Shown here in pieces: positions 41,045 to 50,083 of a DNA stretch of 64,000 nucleotides. The notes under the pieces were generated by a model that had not been told where the DNA came from, did no database searches, and saw only the letters and a program-made list of their open reading frames with translations. Position 1 is the first letter of the stretch; each line of letters begins with the position of its first letter. Origin of the DNA: Enterococcus quebecensis (GTDB lineage: Bacteria > Bacillota > Bacilli > Lactobacillales > Enterococcaceae); assembly GCF_001730365.1 (NCBI RefSeq), contig NZ_MIKB01000017.1, positions 62,001 through 126,000 of the forward strand, written 5' to 3'. A program made the position numbers and the translations under genes.

Positions 41045-41770
41045 ATGAAGAAATGGCAGAAGCGACTACTTTGGATGACAGGAATACTTGCAATATTACT
41101 TGTAGTAGGACTGTTCTATATAAAAACAATCACTTACACACCAACGACAGAAGCTTTGGAAGTATCAAAAAAAGCAGTTGATGAAAGTGGAACCTTGATT
41201 TTTGAAGGAGATCGGAACAAACCAGCAATTATTTTTTATCAAGGAGCTTTAGTTGAAAATGCTAGCTATAGTATCTGGGCACAAAAAGTTGCAAAAGCTG
41301 GATTTTCTGTGTACCTGATTAAAGAACCATTGAACCTGGCAGTATTAAGACAAAATGCAGCGAAGCAAATCATCCAATCTAAACACTTAAAAAACTACGT
41401 GATCGGTGGTCATTCTTTAGGTGGAGTTATGGCTAGTCGCTTTGCTTCTGAAGAAAAGAACCAACCTATGTTAAAAGGTGTTTTTTTCCTAGCGAGTTAC
41501 CCAGATAAAAAAGGCAGTCTTTCTCAATTTGAAGGACAAGTTCTTTCACTGACGGGATCAGAAGATGGCGTTTTAAATTGGCGAGCCTATAATCAAGCAA
41601 AAAATTTTTTACCTAGACAAACACTTTACCAGAAAATAAAAGGTGGAAACCACGCTGGTTTTGGAAGCTACGGGGAACAAAAAGGAGACAAACCTTTTTT
41701 GATAAGTAATGAAGAACAACAAGAAGAAGTAGCAAAAAAGCTGATCGATTGGTTAAATACAATCAAATAA
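41045..41770 (+). CDS. Alpha/beta hydrolase with N-terminal anchor
   Basis: 241 residues: hydrophobic segment about 8-26, then a hydrolase domain with nucleophile GGHSLGGVMASRFA (about 121-134), an acid in SLTGSEDGVLN and histidine in KGGNHAGFGSYG. The family (abhydrolase_5 type, similar to dienelactone hydrolase relatives) is often annotated carboxymethylenebutenolidase-like; substrate unknown. GAGGAGGGG lies just before the ATG. Confidence 0.87.
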   Translation: MKKWQKRLLWMTGILAILLVVGLFYIKTITYTPTTEALEVSKKAVDESGTLIFEGDRNKPAIIFYQGALVENASYSIWAQKVAKAGFSVYLIKEPLNLAVLRQNAAKQIIQSKHLKNYVIGGHSLGGVMASRFASEEKNQPMLKGVFFLASYPDKKGSLSQFEGQVLSLTGSEDGVLNWRAYNQAKNFLPRQTLYQKIKGGNHAGFGSYGEQKGDKPFLISNEEQQEEVAKKLIDWLNTIK

Positions 41771-41828
41771 AACAATAGTAGGAGAAGACGATAGATTAAC
41801 AGAAGTATCGTCTTCTCCTACTATTGTT
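41771..41828. repeat. 23-bp perfect inverted repeat
   Basis: Arms 41771-41793 and 41806-41828 are perfect complements around a 12-nt loop, starting right after the hydrolase stop. No T run follows on either side, so it may block convergent transcription or protect mRNA ends rather than act as a standard terminator. Confidence 0.8.
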
Positions 41829-41849
41829 GAGATAAGCACCTGATTTTTT

Positions 41850-42062
41850 TTAATTTTCTATAATCTCTATTGCACGAACAGGGCATTTGCGGTACGCTGT
41901 TATCGCATTGGTTGTTTCGCTTTCATGAACAAATTCTTGCAGAGCCTCGTGATCATTTTTTAAAATAACGATTCCATCGTCATTATAATCGAAAATATTT
42001 GGGGCATATACTTGGCACAGACCACAAGCAATACATTTTTCAGGTATTATTTTACATAACAT
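41850..42062 (-). CDS. fer: Ferredoxin, single 4Fe-4S cluster
   Basis: 70 residues; ligands CIACGLC plus a distal cysteine in RKCPVRAIEI. The fourth ligand of the first motif is the cysteine in CxxCxxC...CP, giving one 4Fe-4S cluster as in B. subtilis Fer. An electron carrier in the cytoplasm. Start at ATG 42062, 9 nt after AGGA. It is divergent from the ypbB-like gene, with only 39 bp between starts, recalling the fer-ypbB-recS neighbourhood of B. subtilis. Confidence 0.9.
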   Translation of the reverse strand: MLCKIIPEKCIACGLCQVYAPNIFDYNDDGIVILKNDHEALQEFVHESETTNAITAYRKCPVRAIEIIEN

Positions 42063-42101
42063 ATGTACACATCCTATTCTATCATTCAAAGAGGTGAAAA
42101 C

Positions 42102-43124
42102 ATGGACTCTCTCTTTATTTTAGCTTTATTTCAACATGGATACAAGGCACGGACCTCAACTTTGTATCATCTTTTAAAAGGAAAGCGGACAAGTTCCGTC
42201 CTACTGTATGGTTTTTTGTATGAGAATTTACGCTTTTTCCATTTAATCCCAGAATTGTCTGAAACTCAATTTAATAAGAACATAACTGAATTAGTTCAGC
42301 GTCAATTCTTGGTATTAGATGATGGAGGAGAAGCCAAAATAACGGCTCAAGGTAAGGAAATACTACTTCAGCATGAGAACTATTTTATTTGGCTTGATAA
42401 TTATCGTTTTGGTAAAACAGATGAAACCATCTGGAGATTATTACAGTTTACGGTACAAGTTATCTCTCATTTATCCTATGCAGACAAACAGTATATTCCG
42501 CTTGAACAGTCGCCGTTGTACCAGAAACAACTAAAAATGTATATTAAATCAATGCCGAAAAATCAGTTGATTCAGACAGTCAAACAAGAATGGACACAGA
42601 TTTTTTTGTGTTTGCCTAAAGAAGAAGCTGATTTTTTTGCGAAACAATTCTCAGGATATCAGCAAATTGGCAAAGCTTCTTTTCAACTGATGGATACAAA
42701 GCGTACAGCATTTGAAAAATTTCTTTTAAAAAAAGAACGGTTGCACCATTTGCTTCAGACCATTTCTAAGATGTCAGAGGATAGTTTTTTGAAAAAGTTT
42801 ATTATGCCGCTGCTTAAACAAAATGAAAATAAAAGTATGAATGAAACAAGATATTATTTGAACAGAGATCTGTCAATCGAGGATGTGGCTAAGGAAAGAA
42901 GAATGAAAAAAAGTACTGTACAAGATCATTTTATGGAACTAGCGCTAACTAGTGAATTTCCATTTGAACGTTTTATATCGAACAATACATGCCACTATTT
43001 AAATAATTACTCGGGTCCTTATCAAGAATGGGTTTATCGTTCATTGAAACAAAATAATCCAGAACTTGATTACTTTGAGTTTCGATTGTACCAAATTCAA
43101 AAACTTAGAGAAGAAAGAGAATAG
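42102..43124 (+). CDS. YpbB-like helix-turn-helix protein
   Basis: A 340-residue protein with a C-terminal helix-turn-helix (LSIEDVAKERRMKKSTVQDHFMELAL, about residues 262-287), as in the YpbB family always found next to RecQ-type helicases. The N-terminal 240 residues are helical and unannotated. AGAGGTG precedes ATG 42102; a 13-residue extension to 42063 is unlikely. The recQ gene starts 5 bp after its stop, so they are one operon and YpbB probably assists RecQ. Confidence 0.83.
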   Translation: MDSLFILALFQHGYKARTSTLYHLLKGKRTSSVLLYGFLYENLRFFHLIPELSETQFNKNITELVQRQFLVLDDGGEAKITAQGKEILLQHENYFIWLDNYRFGKTDETIWRLLQFTVQVISHLSYADKQYIPLEQSPLYQKQLKMYIKSMPKNQLIQTVKQEWTQIFLCLPKEEADFFAKQFSGYQQIGKASFQLMDTKRTAFEKFLLKKERLHHLLQTISKMSEDSFLKKFIMPLLKQNENKSMNETRYYLNRDLSIEDVAKERRMKKSTVQDHFMELALTSEFPFERFISNNTCHYLNNYSGPYQEWVYRSLKQNNPELDYFEFRLYQIQKLREERE

Positions 43125-43129
43125 GGAAG

Positions 43130-44572
43130 ATGTCTATATATTTAGAACAAGTACTATATGATAAATTCGGATTTAACACGTTTAAGCCTGGGCAAAAAGA
43201 AGTCATTGAATTACTGTTAACAAAGAAGGATACATTGGCTGTTTTGCCTACAGGCACAGGAAAGTCTTTATGTTACCAATTTATTGGACAACTAGTTGAA
43301 GGAACCGTGATTATTGTATCTCCGTTGTTATCATTAATGGAAGATCAGGTGATTCAACTTCAAAAAAAAGGCGAATCTCGTGTAATTGCGTTAAATAGTA
43401 GTCTATCATTTCTAGAAAAGCAATATGTATTGAATCATTTAAATGATTATAAATTTATCTTGGTTAGTCCAGAAACCTTAATGCAAAAAGAAGTCAGACA
43501 AAAGATCGCACAATTAATGATTGCTTTGTTTGTTGTAGATGAAGCCCATTGTGTCTCCCAATGGGGTGTAGATTTCAGACCTGAATACACCAAACTAGAT
43601 CAAATCCAAGAAGAGTGCGGGTATCCCTTAACCTTGGCTTTGACTGCAACTGCAACTAAAACAGTAAAAAAAGAAATACTTAAACAAGTATTCACTCATT
43701 GTGACCAAGTTTCTGAAGTAGTTTTTTCTGTCAATCGACCGAATATTGGTTTAATCGTCAACCACACAACAGAAAAAAATGAGAAACTAATTTTTTATTT
43801 GAATCAATTAAAAAGCAAAGGGATTATTTATTGTGCAACAAGGAAGAAAGCTGAGATCCTAAGCCAAACTATTAAAGAACAAACTAATTTAAAGACCGCG
43901 TTTTATCATGGGGGCCTGTCACCCAATGACCGAAGTTTATTACAACAGCAGTTTGTGTCAAATCAATTGGATGTTTTATGTGCGACTAACGCTTTTGGTA
44001 TGGGGATTGATAAGCCGGATATCCGATTTGTTATTCATTATGATTGTCCTGATAGTTTGGAAAATTATGTCCAAGAAATCGGTAGAGCCGGTCGTGATGG
44101 TCAACCTAGTGTAGCGATTTTATTGTATCAAAAAGGAGACGAATACATTCACTATTATTTTCAGGAAGAAAGTCGACTGGATAGGGAACTCTTACATGCA
44201 CCAGGTGTGTACCTAACAGAAACGCAAGAAGATACACTTCCTGCATTAAATGAAATTCAGCAAAAATGGCTTCAAGGTTTTTTAAAAAAAGAATATACGA
44301 TTGAAGAGTTAGAGAAAAGATTATTAAGAAAAGAGAAAGAACGTCAACAACAGTTAAACAGTATGTTAAACTATATTAATGAAGAGAAGTGCCGGCGAGA
44401 GCTTATTCAACAGTATTTTTCAGAAAAAATTAACGAAACAAAACAGGAAAATTGTTGTGACCAATGTGGCTTATCTTTTGACAATTACAAAGAGCAGATA
44501 GTACAATCACCAGAAGAAAATGAAAAATCTCAACAATGGGAGGACATTTTAATAAGATTATTTAAAGAATGA
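43130..44572 (+). CDS. recQ: ATP-dependent DNA helicase RecQ (RecS type)
   Basis: 480 residues, a short RecQ: motif I LPTGTGKSLCYQF, DEAH box VVDEAHCVSQWG, motif III ALTATAT, motif VI QEIGRAGRDGQ, and zinc-binding cysteines in the RQC part (CRREL...CCDQCGLSFD). It ends soon after the zinc site and has no HRDC domain, as in B. subtilis RecS. Unwinds DNA 3' to 5' in repair. Follows ypbB. Confidence 0.95.
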   Translation: MSIYLEQVLYDKFGFNTFKPGQKEVIELLLTKKDTLAVLPTGTGKSLCYQFIGQLVEGTVIIVSPLLSLMEDQVIQLQKKGESRVIALNSSLSFLEKQYVLNHLNDYKFILVSPETLMQKEVRQKIAQLMIALFVVDEAHCVSQWGVDFRPEYTKLDQIQEECGYPLTLALTATATKTVKKEILKQVFTHCDQVSEVVFSVNRPNIGLIVNHTTEKNEKLIFYLNQLKSKGIIYCATRKKAEILSQTIKEQTNLKTAFYHGGLSPNDRSLLQQQFVSNQLDVLCATNAFGMGIDKPDIRFVIHYDCPDSLENYVQEIGRAGRDGQPSVAILLYQKGDEYIHYYFQEESRLDRELLHAPGVYLTETQEDTLPALNEIQQKWLQGFLKKEYTIEELEKRLLRKEKERQQQLNSMLNYINEEKCRRELIQQYFSEKINETKQENCCDQCGLSFDNYKEQIVQSPEENEKSQQWEDILIRLFKE

Positions 44573-44651
44573 AAATAATCTTTATTTAGACTGCAGTTGG
44601 CAAAAAGCTGTGGTATAATAACAGACGATAGAATTTTAGGAGGAACGATAC

Positions 44652-45173
44652 GTGAGTAAACAAGATAAGAAAAAACCATCAGGAGCACGTGAGCCTTGGG
44701 AGCAGTCAATCTATGATACAGACAAGAATTCTGGAGGTTCCCGCTCAGAAAAACGTCAACAAAAAAAAGGAAATACGGTTTTTCTGACGATTTTAGTTAT
44801 CTTATTACTAATGATCATTGCGTTACCTGTAGGGACATATCTTTATGTGATGAGAGATAAATCAGATAATAAAGAAGCGACTCAACCTTCATCATCTGTT
44901 GTTGTTCAATCATCAACGGCACAATCATCATCTAGTGCGTCAAGTGAAGCGTCTTCATCTAGTGCGGCGAACAGTGAAAGTAGTGCGCCACAAGAAACAA
45001 CACCAACAAGTCAGCCAGGGCAAGAAACACCAGCTTACACAGAAGTACTTGCTGGGGAAGGGCCGAATCAAGTTGCTGCGAGAAATGGCATTACGACAGA
45101 TGAATTATTACAATTAAATGGTTTAAATCTGAATTCTGTTTTACAACCAGGACAATCATTACGTGTTAAATAA
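44652..45173 (+). CDS. LysM-domain membrane protein
   Basis: 173 residues, start GTG after AGGAGGA. A positively charged N-terminus (1-45) precedes one membrane segment (about 46-68); a Ser/Gln/Glu-rich linker spans 70-125, and a C-terminal LysM (GPNQVAARNGITTDELLQLNGLNLNSVLQPGQSLRVK) would bind peptidoglycan outside. It is a type II membrane protein of unknown task, likely cell wall-related. Confidence 0.88.
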   Translation: MSKQDKKKPSGAREPWEQSIYDTDKNSGGSRSEKRQQKKGNTVFLTILVILLLMIIALPVGTYLYVMRDKSDNKEATQPSSSVVVQSSTAQSSSSASSEASSSSAANSESSAPQETTPTSQPGQETPAYTEVLAGEGPNQVAARNGITTDELLQLNGLNLNSVLQPGQSLRVK

Positions 45174-45179
45174 AAAAAT

Positions 45180-45226
45180 AAGCAAACGATGAGATGAGGT
45201 GTACCTAATCTCACAGTTTGCTTTTA
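45180..45226 (+). terminator. Terminator after LysM gene
   Basis: AAGCAAAC (45180-45187) with GTTTGCTT (45216-45223), internal GAGAT/ATCTC, then T. A second hairpin, ACAAAACAA/TTGTTTTGT with flanking GTCTG/AGAC, spans 45229-45270. Confidence 0.75.
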
Positions 45227-45297
45227 AGGGTCTGAAACAAAACAATCTTTGTTTTGTACCAGACTCTTTTACTATGTATTAAACAAAGGAGTTCGTT

Positions 45298-45966
45298 ATG
45301 AAAAAGATTAGTATTGCAATCGATGGTCCGGCATCGTCCGGAAAAAGTACAGTCGCTAAAATTTTGGCCAAACAATTAAATTATATCTATTGTGATACAG
45401 GAGCAATGTATCGAGCCTTAACATATTTAGCAATCAAAAAAAATATTGATTTTGAAGATGAAAATGGCTTAGTTGAACTATGCTTGAATCACAAAATTTC
45501 CTTTAAGCAGACAGAAAAAGAACAACTTGTTTTTATAGATAATACAGAAGTAACAGAAGACATTAGACAACCTGATGTGACCAATTCTGTTTCGATTGTA
45601 GCTAAACATAGAGAAGTTCGGGAGAAGATGGTTGGTCTACAACAGATGATTGGACATGCAGGCGGAGTGGTTATGGACGGTCGAGATATTGGGACAGCTG
45701 TGTTGCCGAATGCGGAAGTTAAAATCTTTCTGGTTGCCAGTGTTGAGGAGCGAGCTGAAAGACGTTTTAAGGAAAATCAGGAAAAAGGAATCACCACTGA
45801 TTTTGATACGTTGAAAAAAGAAATTGAACACCGAGATTATCTTGATTCAACTCGAGAAGTATCACCATTGAAACAAGCTGAAGATGCAGTGAAAATTGAC
45901 ACGACTGGTATGAATATAGAAGAGGTTGTTACAGCAATAAAACATGTCATTGAGACAAAAAATTAA
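45298..45966 (+). CDS. cmk: Cytidylate kinase
   Basis: 222 residues; opening [43 protein letters not shown] with Walker [24 protein letters not shown], and [10 protein letters not shown] as the LID region. Phosphorylates CMP and dCMP. Followed by the S1 protein gene, the classical cmk-rpsA order. Confidence 0.98.
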   Translation: MKKISIAIDGPASSGKSTVAKILAKQLNYIYCDTGAMYRALTYLAIKKNIDFEDENGLVELCLNHKISFKQTEKEQLVFIDNTEVTEDIRQPDVTNSVSIVAKHREVREKMVGLQQMIGHAGGVVMDGRDIGTAVLPNAEVKIFLVASVEERAERRFKENQEKGITTDFDTLKKEIEHRDYLDSTREVSPLKQAEDAVKIDTTGMNIEEVVTAIKHVIETKN

Positions 45967-46180
45967 ACGTTCATTCTCTTTATTTATGTAGTTATTAAAA
46001 AAAGTTTGAATGTTTTGAGATTATGCTTTTTTTAGCTTTAAGAAAGAAATTCCCTGCATGTTTCGAAGAAAAAAAAGAAAATGATAGAAATCGCTTTATT
46101 TTTTTGGTGAAATCCCGTACTATTAAGTGAGTAGGTCAGTTTTTTACGAATTTTTTGGTGGCATAGGAGGATAAGTATTC
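45967..46180 (+). other. cmk-S1 spacer
   Basis: 214 bp, AT-rich, no ORF or clear terminator; GGAGG lies just before the S1 gene start. Confidence 0.5.
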
Positions 46181-47392
46181 ATGACAGAAGACAAAAAAGT
46201 GGAAATTAGCAATGAAACAATGGAAGATGCAATGAACAGTGTCCAAGAAGTAAGTGTCGGCGACATCGTTAAAGGTGAAGTGCTTGCTGTTGAGGACAAA
46301 CAAGTGGTTGTTGGTATTGAAGGTGCGGGCGTTGAAGGTGTGGTACCTTCTAAAGAATTGTCCACTATACAAGTAGAAGATATCAACGAGTTAGTAAAAG
46401 TTGGAGACATCTTAGACTTGGTTGTAATCACTTCAATTGGTAAAGACAAAGAAAATGGTAGTTATTTACTTTCTAAACGTCGTTTAGACGCTAAAAAAGT
46501 TTGGGAAGAAATCGAACAAGATTTCCAATCAGGTAAAGTCATCGAAGCCCCTGTTACAAATGTTGTAAAAGGTGGTTTGGTTGTTGATGTCGGCGTACGT
46601 GGATTTGTGCCAGCATCGATGGTAGAAGACCATTTTGTTGACGATTTTTCAGAGTATAAAGGTAAAACTTTAACATTTAAAATTATTGAAATTGAGCCTT
46701 CAGAAAATCGTTTAATTCTATCTCATAAAGCAGTCGTTGAAGCTGAGAAGAATTCTAAGAAAAAAGATATCTTAACTACTCTGCATGAAGGGGATATCGT
46801 TGAGGGCAAAGTTGCTCGTTTAACTGATTTTGGAGCGTTTATTGATTTAGGCGGTATTGATGGGTTGGTACACGTTTCTGAGATTGCACATCAGCATGTA
46901 GGCAAACCAAGTGATGTCTTAGCTGTTGGCGATGATGTGAAAGTGAAAATCCTTTCAATTAAGCCAGATGAAGAACGTGTTTCTCTATCAATTAAAGAGA
47001 CATTAGCTGGACCGTGGGAAGATATCGAGAGCAAAGCTGCTGTTGGTTCTGTACTTGATGGAACAGTCAAACGTTTAACTAGTTTTGGTGCATTTGTAGA
47101 AGTATTTCCTGGTGTAGAGGGGTTAGTTCACATCTCCCAAATTTCCCATAAGCATATTGCAACACCTCACGAAGTATTACAAGAAGGTGACGCAGTTCAA
47201 GTGAAAGTTTTGGAAGTAAACCCAGATGAACACCGCATCGCATTGAGCATCAAAGCTTTAGAAGCAAAACCAGAGTCTCAAGAAGAACCGAAAGATGTTC
47301 AAGAATATGAGTTGCCAGAAGAAAATACTGGTTTCACTATGGGCGATATCTTAGGAGATGCTTTAAAAGGTCACGATTCTGAATCAGAATAA
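46181..47392 (+). CDS. rpsA: 30S ribosomal protein S1 homologue (four S1 domains)
   Basis: 403 residues with four S1 RNA-binding repeats: residues about 27-97, 116-180, 200-270 (VEGKVARLTDFGAFIDLGGIDGLVHVSEI) and 287-357 (LDGTVKRLTSFGAFVEVFPGVEGLVHISQI). Low-GC Gram-positive S1 proteins have four instead of six and are less essential than in E. coli. Binds mRNA and aids initiation or stability. The start is at ATG 46181 after AGGAGG. Confidence 0.94.
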   Translation: MTEDKKVEISNETMEDAMNSVQEVSVGDIVKGEVLAVEDKQVVVGIEGAGVEGVVPSKELSTIQVEDINELVKVGDILDLVVITSIGKDKENGSYLLSKRRLDAKKVWEEIEQDFQSGKVIEAPVTNVVKGGLVVDVGVRGFVPASMVEDHFVDDFSEYKGKTLTFKIIEIEPSENRLILSHKAVVEAEKNSKKKDILTTLHEGDIVEGKVARLTDFGAFIDLGGIDGLVHVSEIAHQHVGKPSDVLAVGDDVKVKILSIKPDEERVSLSIKETLAGPWEDIESKAAVGSVLDGTVKRLTSFGAFVEVFPGVEGLVHISQISHKHIATPHEVLQEGDAVQVKVLEVNPDEHRIALSIKALEAKPESQEEPKDVQEYELPEENTGFTMGDILGDALKGHDSESE

Positions 47393-47406
47393 TTATAAGA
47401 TTAATG

Positions 47407-47437
47407 AGAACGAAGGGAAACCTTCGTTCTTTTTTTG
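47407..47437 (+). terminator. Terminator after rpsA
   Basis: 10-bp stem with a GAAA tetraloop, 47407-47416 with 47421-47430, then seven T. Confidence 0.93.
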
Positions 47438-47454
47438 TATTCAATATTAAAAAA

Positions 47455-47495
47455 AGTGAGGTGGATAAAACTCAAAGAGTTTTATCCACCTCACT
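47455..47495 (-). terminator. Terminator of AraC-type regulator gene
   Basis: 19-bp perfect stem (47455-47473 with 47477-47495), 3-nt loop; on the minus strand a T run follows. It stops the regulator transcript. Confidence 0.85.
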
Positions 47496-47595
47496 GGAAA
47501 TTCTAATAAATGTTGTGAAAAAGTCAGGGAATGAAGGTATGCTAGAATTGAAGGCTCCAGAAATAAGCTGAAGCTTTCTTTTGTCATGCGTCAGT

Positions 47596-48372
47596 TTAAT
47601 TATAGATTACACGTAAATCTGCTGGTATGTAAGCTCCCTGATATTGTTTACGGAATTGGTGAGGAGACTGACCAACTTTTTTCTTAAATAGCTTGCTGAA
47701 ATAAGTAGAATCAACATATCCTACAGTACCCGAAATTTCGGTAATAGACTCTTCAGTTTTCATTAGTAATTGTTTGGCTTTTTCTATTCGATAAGTGGTT
47801 AAATAATCAATAAAGTTCATACCCACAGCATCTTTAAAAAAGCGGCTAACATAATGACGATTCAAATGCATGATGTCTGCTAGAGTTGTTAAGTTAATCT
47901 CTTCATTGTAATGGTCATGGATATAGTCAAGGATAGTGTTGATCTGTTCTTTAGCCAATGCGGTTGGTTTGTTATTCAAAACATCCAGCAAAGATACTTG
48001 ATTTAGTGATTTCACACTACGATCGATTGCAAAATTTAACTCATTAAAATCAATTGGAGTTAGTAAATAGTCGATAACGCCGCACCGCAATGCGTGTTGA
48101 ATACTTTGAAAATTATCGCGTTCAGTCAATATAATCACTTTAATGTTTGGTAAATACTGTATTATTTTTCGTTTTACGATGAAACCGTCAACGTCAAGAT
48201 GATCAATCGCTATCAAAAGAATTTCTGGAAGAAGTTTTTCAGCGATGTTTAAGGCTTCTTGTTCTGTTCTGGCTGGAGGTAAAACTTTTATATTCATAAA
48301 TGAATCATTAATAGATTGTTGAAGAGCTTGCTGTTCTTTTGGATCGTTACTAACAATCAATAATCGGCACAT
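47596..48372 (-). CDS. AraC-type regulator with degenerate receiver domain
   Basis: 258 residues. Residues 1-120 have the receiver fold but lack key residues: the acidic pair reads SND in LLIVSNDP, the phosphoacceptor position is Ala in LLIAIDHLDVDG, and the conserved Lys is Thr in DYLLTPID. Residues 155-250 are a two-HTH AraC domain (INLTTLADIMHLNRHYVSRFFKDAVG and ITEISGTVGYVDSTYFSKLFKKKVGQSPHQFR). No kinase is adjacent, so control by phosphorylation is unlikely. Divergent from the aldehyde dehydrogenase gene, its likely target. Confidence 0.88.
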   Translation of the reverse strand: MCRLLIVSNDPKEQQALQQSINDSFMNIKVLPPARTEQEALNIAEKLLPEILLIAIDHLDVDGFIVKRKIIQYLPNIKVIILTERDNFQSIQHALRCGVIDYLLTPIDFNELNFAIDRSVKSLNQVSLLDVLNNKPTALAKEQINTILDYIHDHYNEEINLTTLADIMHLNRHYVSRFFKDAVGMNFIDYLTTYRIEKAKQLLMKTEESITEISGTVGYVDSTYFSKLFKKKVGQSPHQFRKQYQGAYIPADLRVIYN

Positions 48373-48569
48373 AAGTAAACCCTCTTTTCTTTGATGGAAT
48401 TAAGTGTACTTTTGTTTGTGAAAATCTATTTACTACTTTTATAATACCCTGATTATATTCAGCTTTCAAGTCTAATAATTTGTGAAAGAAATACACGAAA
48501 AGGTAAATTTTGTCCATAATATTCTTAAAATATTCCCTAACAAATTGAAAAAAATAGATTAAAATAGTG

Positions 48570-48584
48570 TTGTAAGCGTTTAAT
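48570..48584 (+). promoter_or_regulatory. Candidate cre (CcpA) site
   Basis: TTGTAAGCGTTTAAT matches the cre consensus WTGNAANCGNWNNCW with one mismatch (A for C near the end). Located 70 bp before the aldehyde dehydrogenase gene. Confidence 0.55.
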
Positions 48585-48653
48585 AAAATCCAACTCTACA
48601 AGAGCCTAGAACAGAGTGAAGATTGAAGTAAAAAAATTGAAGGAGTGTTCAAA

Positions 48654-49994
48654 ATGACTGAAGAAATCAAAGTGAAAGAAATTGACACACTAGTTGAAAC
48701 AGCAAAGAAAGCACAGGTAGAGTATGAAACCTTTTCTCAAGAGCAAGTAGATGCTGTTGTAAAAAATGTCTATCAAAAAACATTAGATAATGCGGAAAAA
48801 TTAGCTATAGCAGCAAACGAAGAAACTGGTTTTGGAAAAGTTTCTGATAAAATAATCAAAAATACTTTTGCTAGTGAACAAGTCTATGACAGTATTAAAG
48901 ACTTGCCAACTGTCGGAGTAATCAATCGTCGTAAAGAAGATAAAATCATTGAAATCGGGATTCCCTTAGGTGTCGTTGCAGGTCTGATTCCATCAACAAA
49001 TCCAACTGCAACAGTTATTTTCAAAGCTTTGATTGCATTGAAAACGAGAAATGCAATTGTTTTTTCTCCACATCCAAAAGCGTTAAATTCTATTTTGATG
49101 GCTGTAGAAATTATCGAGAAGGCAGCGGTTGAAGCAGGAGCACCTGCTGGTTTAGTTCAGGTAATCAAAGAACCAACATTAGATGCAACAAGTGCATTGA
49201 TGAAGCATACAGATGTTTCTTTAATTCTTGCAACTGGTGGTAAAGCAATGGTGGAGGCAGCTTACAGTTCTGGAAATCCAGCAATTGGTGTTGGACCTGG
49301 AAATGTTCCTGTATTAATTGATGCAACTGCAGATATTGCTCATGCGATTGATTGTGTAATCAGTAGTAAAACATTCGACAACGGAATTATTTGTGCATCT
49401 GAACAAGCCTTGGTTGTAGAGGCTTCTATTAAAGATGCAGTCATTGAAGAATTAAAAGCTAAAAAAGCTTATTTTATGAATGAAGAGGAATCAGCGAAAG
49501 TTAGTAAATATATTTTGAGAGAGACTGGAACGCTTAATCCAGAAATAGTTGGTAAAAGTGCAGTCGATGTTGCGAAATTGGTTGGTATTTCAGTACCAGA
49601 TGATACGACTATTTTGATTTCTGAACAAACAGAGATTGGTCATCATAATCCTTATTCAAGGGAAAAACTAACACCAATTTTAGGATTCTTTACGGTTGAC
49701 TCGTTTGAAAAAGGAGTAGAAACATGTAAAGCGTTACTTGCTAATGAAGGAACTGGACATACCGCTGTGATTCATACGACAACGGATGCTAATGCTGAAA
49801 CGTACGGCTTGGAGATGAGAGCTTCACGCATTCTAGTTAATACATTAGGAGCACTAGGCGCGATTGGGGCAACTACAAAGCTAGCTCCATCAATGACATT
49901 AGGTTGCGGAGCAATGGGCGGAAGTAGCACAACAGATAATGTTACTGCTCATCATTTAATGAACGTAAAACGCATTGCGTATGGTATTGAGTAA
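48654..49994 (+). CDS. Acylating acetaldehyde dehydrogenase
   Basis: About 446 residues from ATG 48654 (MTEEIKVKEID; GGAG 8 nt upstream), or 449 from 48645. It is an NAD-dependent acetaldehyde/CoA-acylating enzyme of the AdhE/EutE type: GVINRRKEDKIIEIGIPLGVVAGLIPSTNPT, PSGNPAIGVGPGNVPVLID region, and catalytic cysteine in DNGIICASEQ. No alcohol dehydrogenase half is fused, unlike AdhE, and no eut operon is adjacent. Converts acetyl-CoA and acetaldehyde. Catabolite control via the cre-like site is plausible. Confidence 0.9.
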   Translation: MTEEIKVKEIDTLVETAKKAQVEYETFSQEQVDAVVKNVYQKTLDNAEKLAIAANEETGFGKVSDKIIKNTFASEQVYDSIKDLPTVGVINRRKEDKIIEIGIPLGVVAGLIPSTNPTATVIFKALIALKTRNAIVFSPHPKALNSILMAVEIIEKAAVEAGAPAGLVQVIKEPTLDATSALMKHTDVSLILATGGKAMVEAAYSSGNPAIGVGPGNVPVLIDATADIAHAIDCVISSKTFDNGIICASEQALVVEASIKDAVIEELKAKKAYFMNEEESAKVSKYILRETGTLNPEIVGKSAVDVAKLVGISVPDDTTILISEQTEIGHHNPYSREKLTPILGFFTVDSFEKGVETCKALLANEGTGHTAVIHTTTDANAETYGLEMRASRILVNTLGALGAIGATTKLAPSMTLGCGAMGGSSTTDNVTAHHLMNVKRIAYGIE

Positions 49995-50005
49995 TAATCT
50001 AATAT

Positions 50006-50056
50006 AAAAAGGAGATCATCGTGGGCTTTAAGTTCCAACGATGATCTCCTTTTTTC
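50006..50056. terminator. Bidirectional terminator after aldehyde dehydrogenase
   Basis: 17-bp stem, 50006-50022 with 50038-50054, T-rich ends on both strands, between convergent genes. Confidence 0.88.
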
Positions 50057-50083
50057 TTGAGAAGAAAGGGAAAGATGCTTTAG

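Noticed and set aside
40957-41181. 74-codon ORF before the hydrolase gene
   Set aside because: It overlaps the hydrolase start in another frame and lacks a ribosome site.
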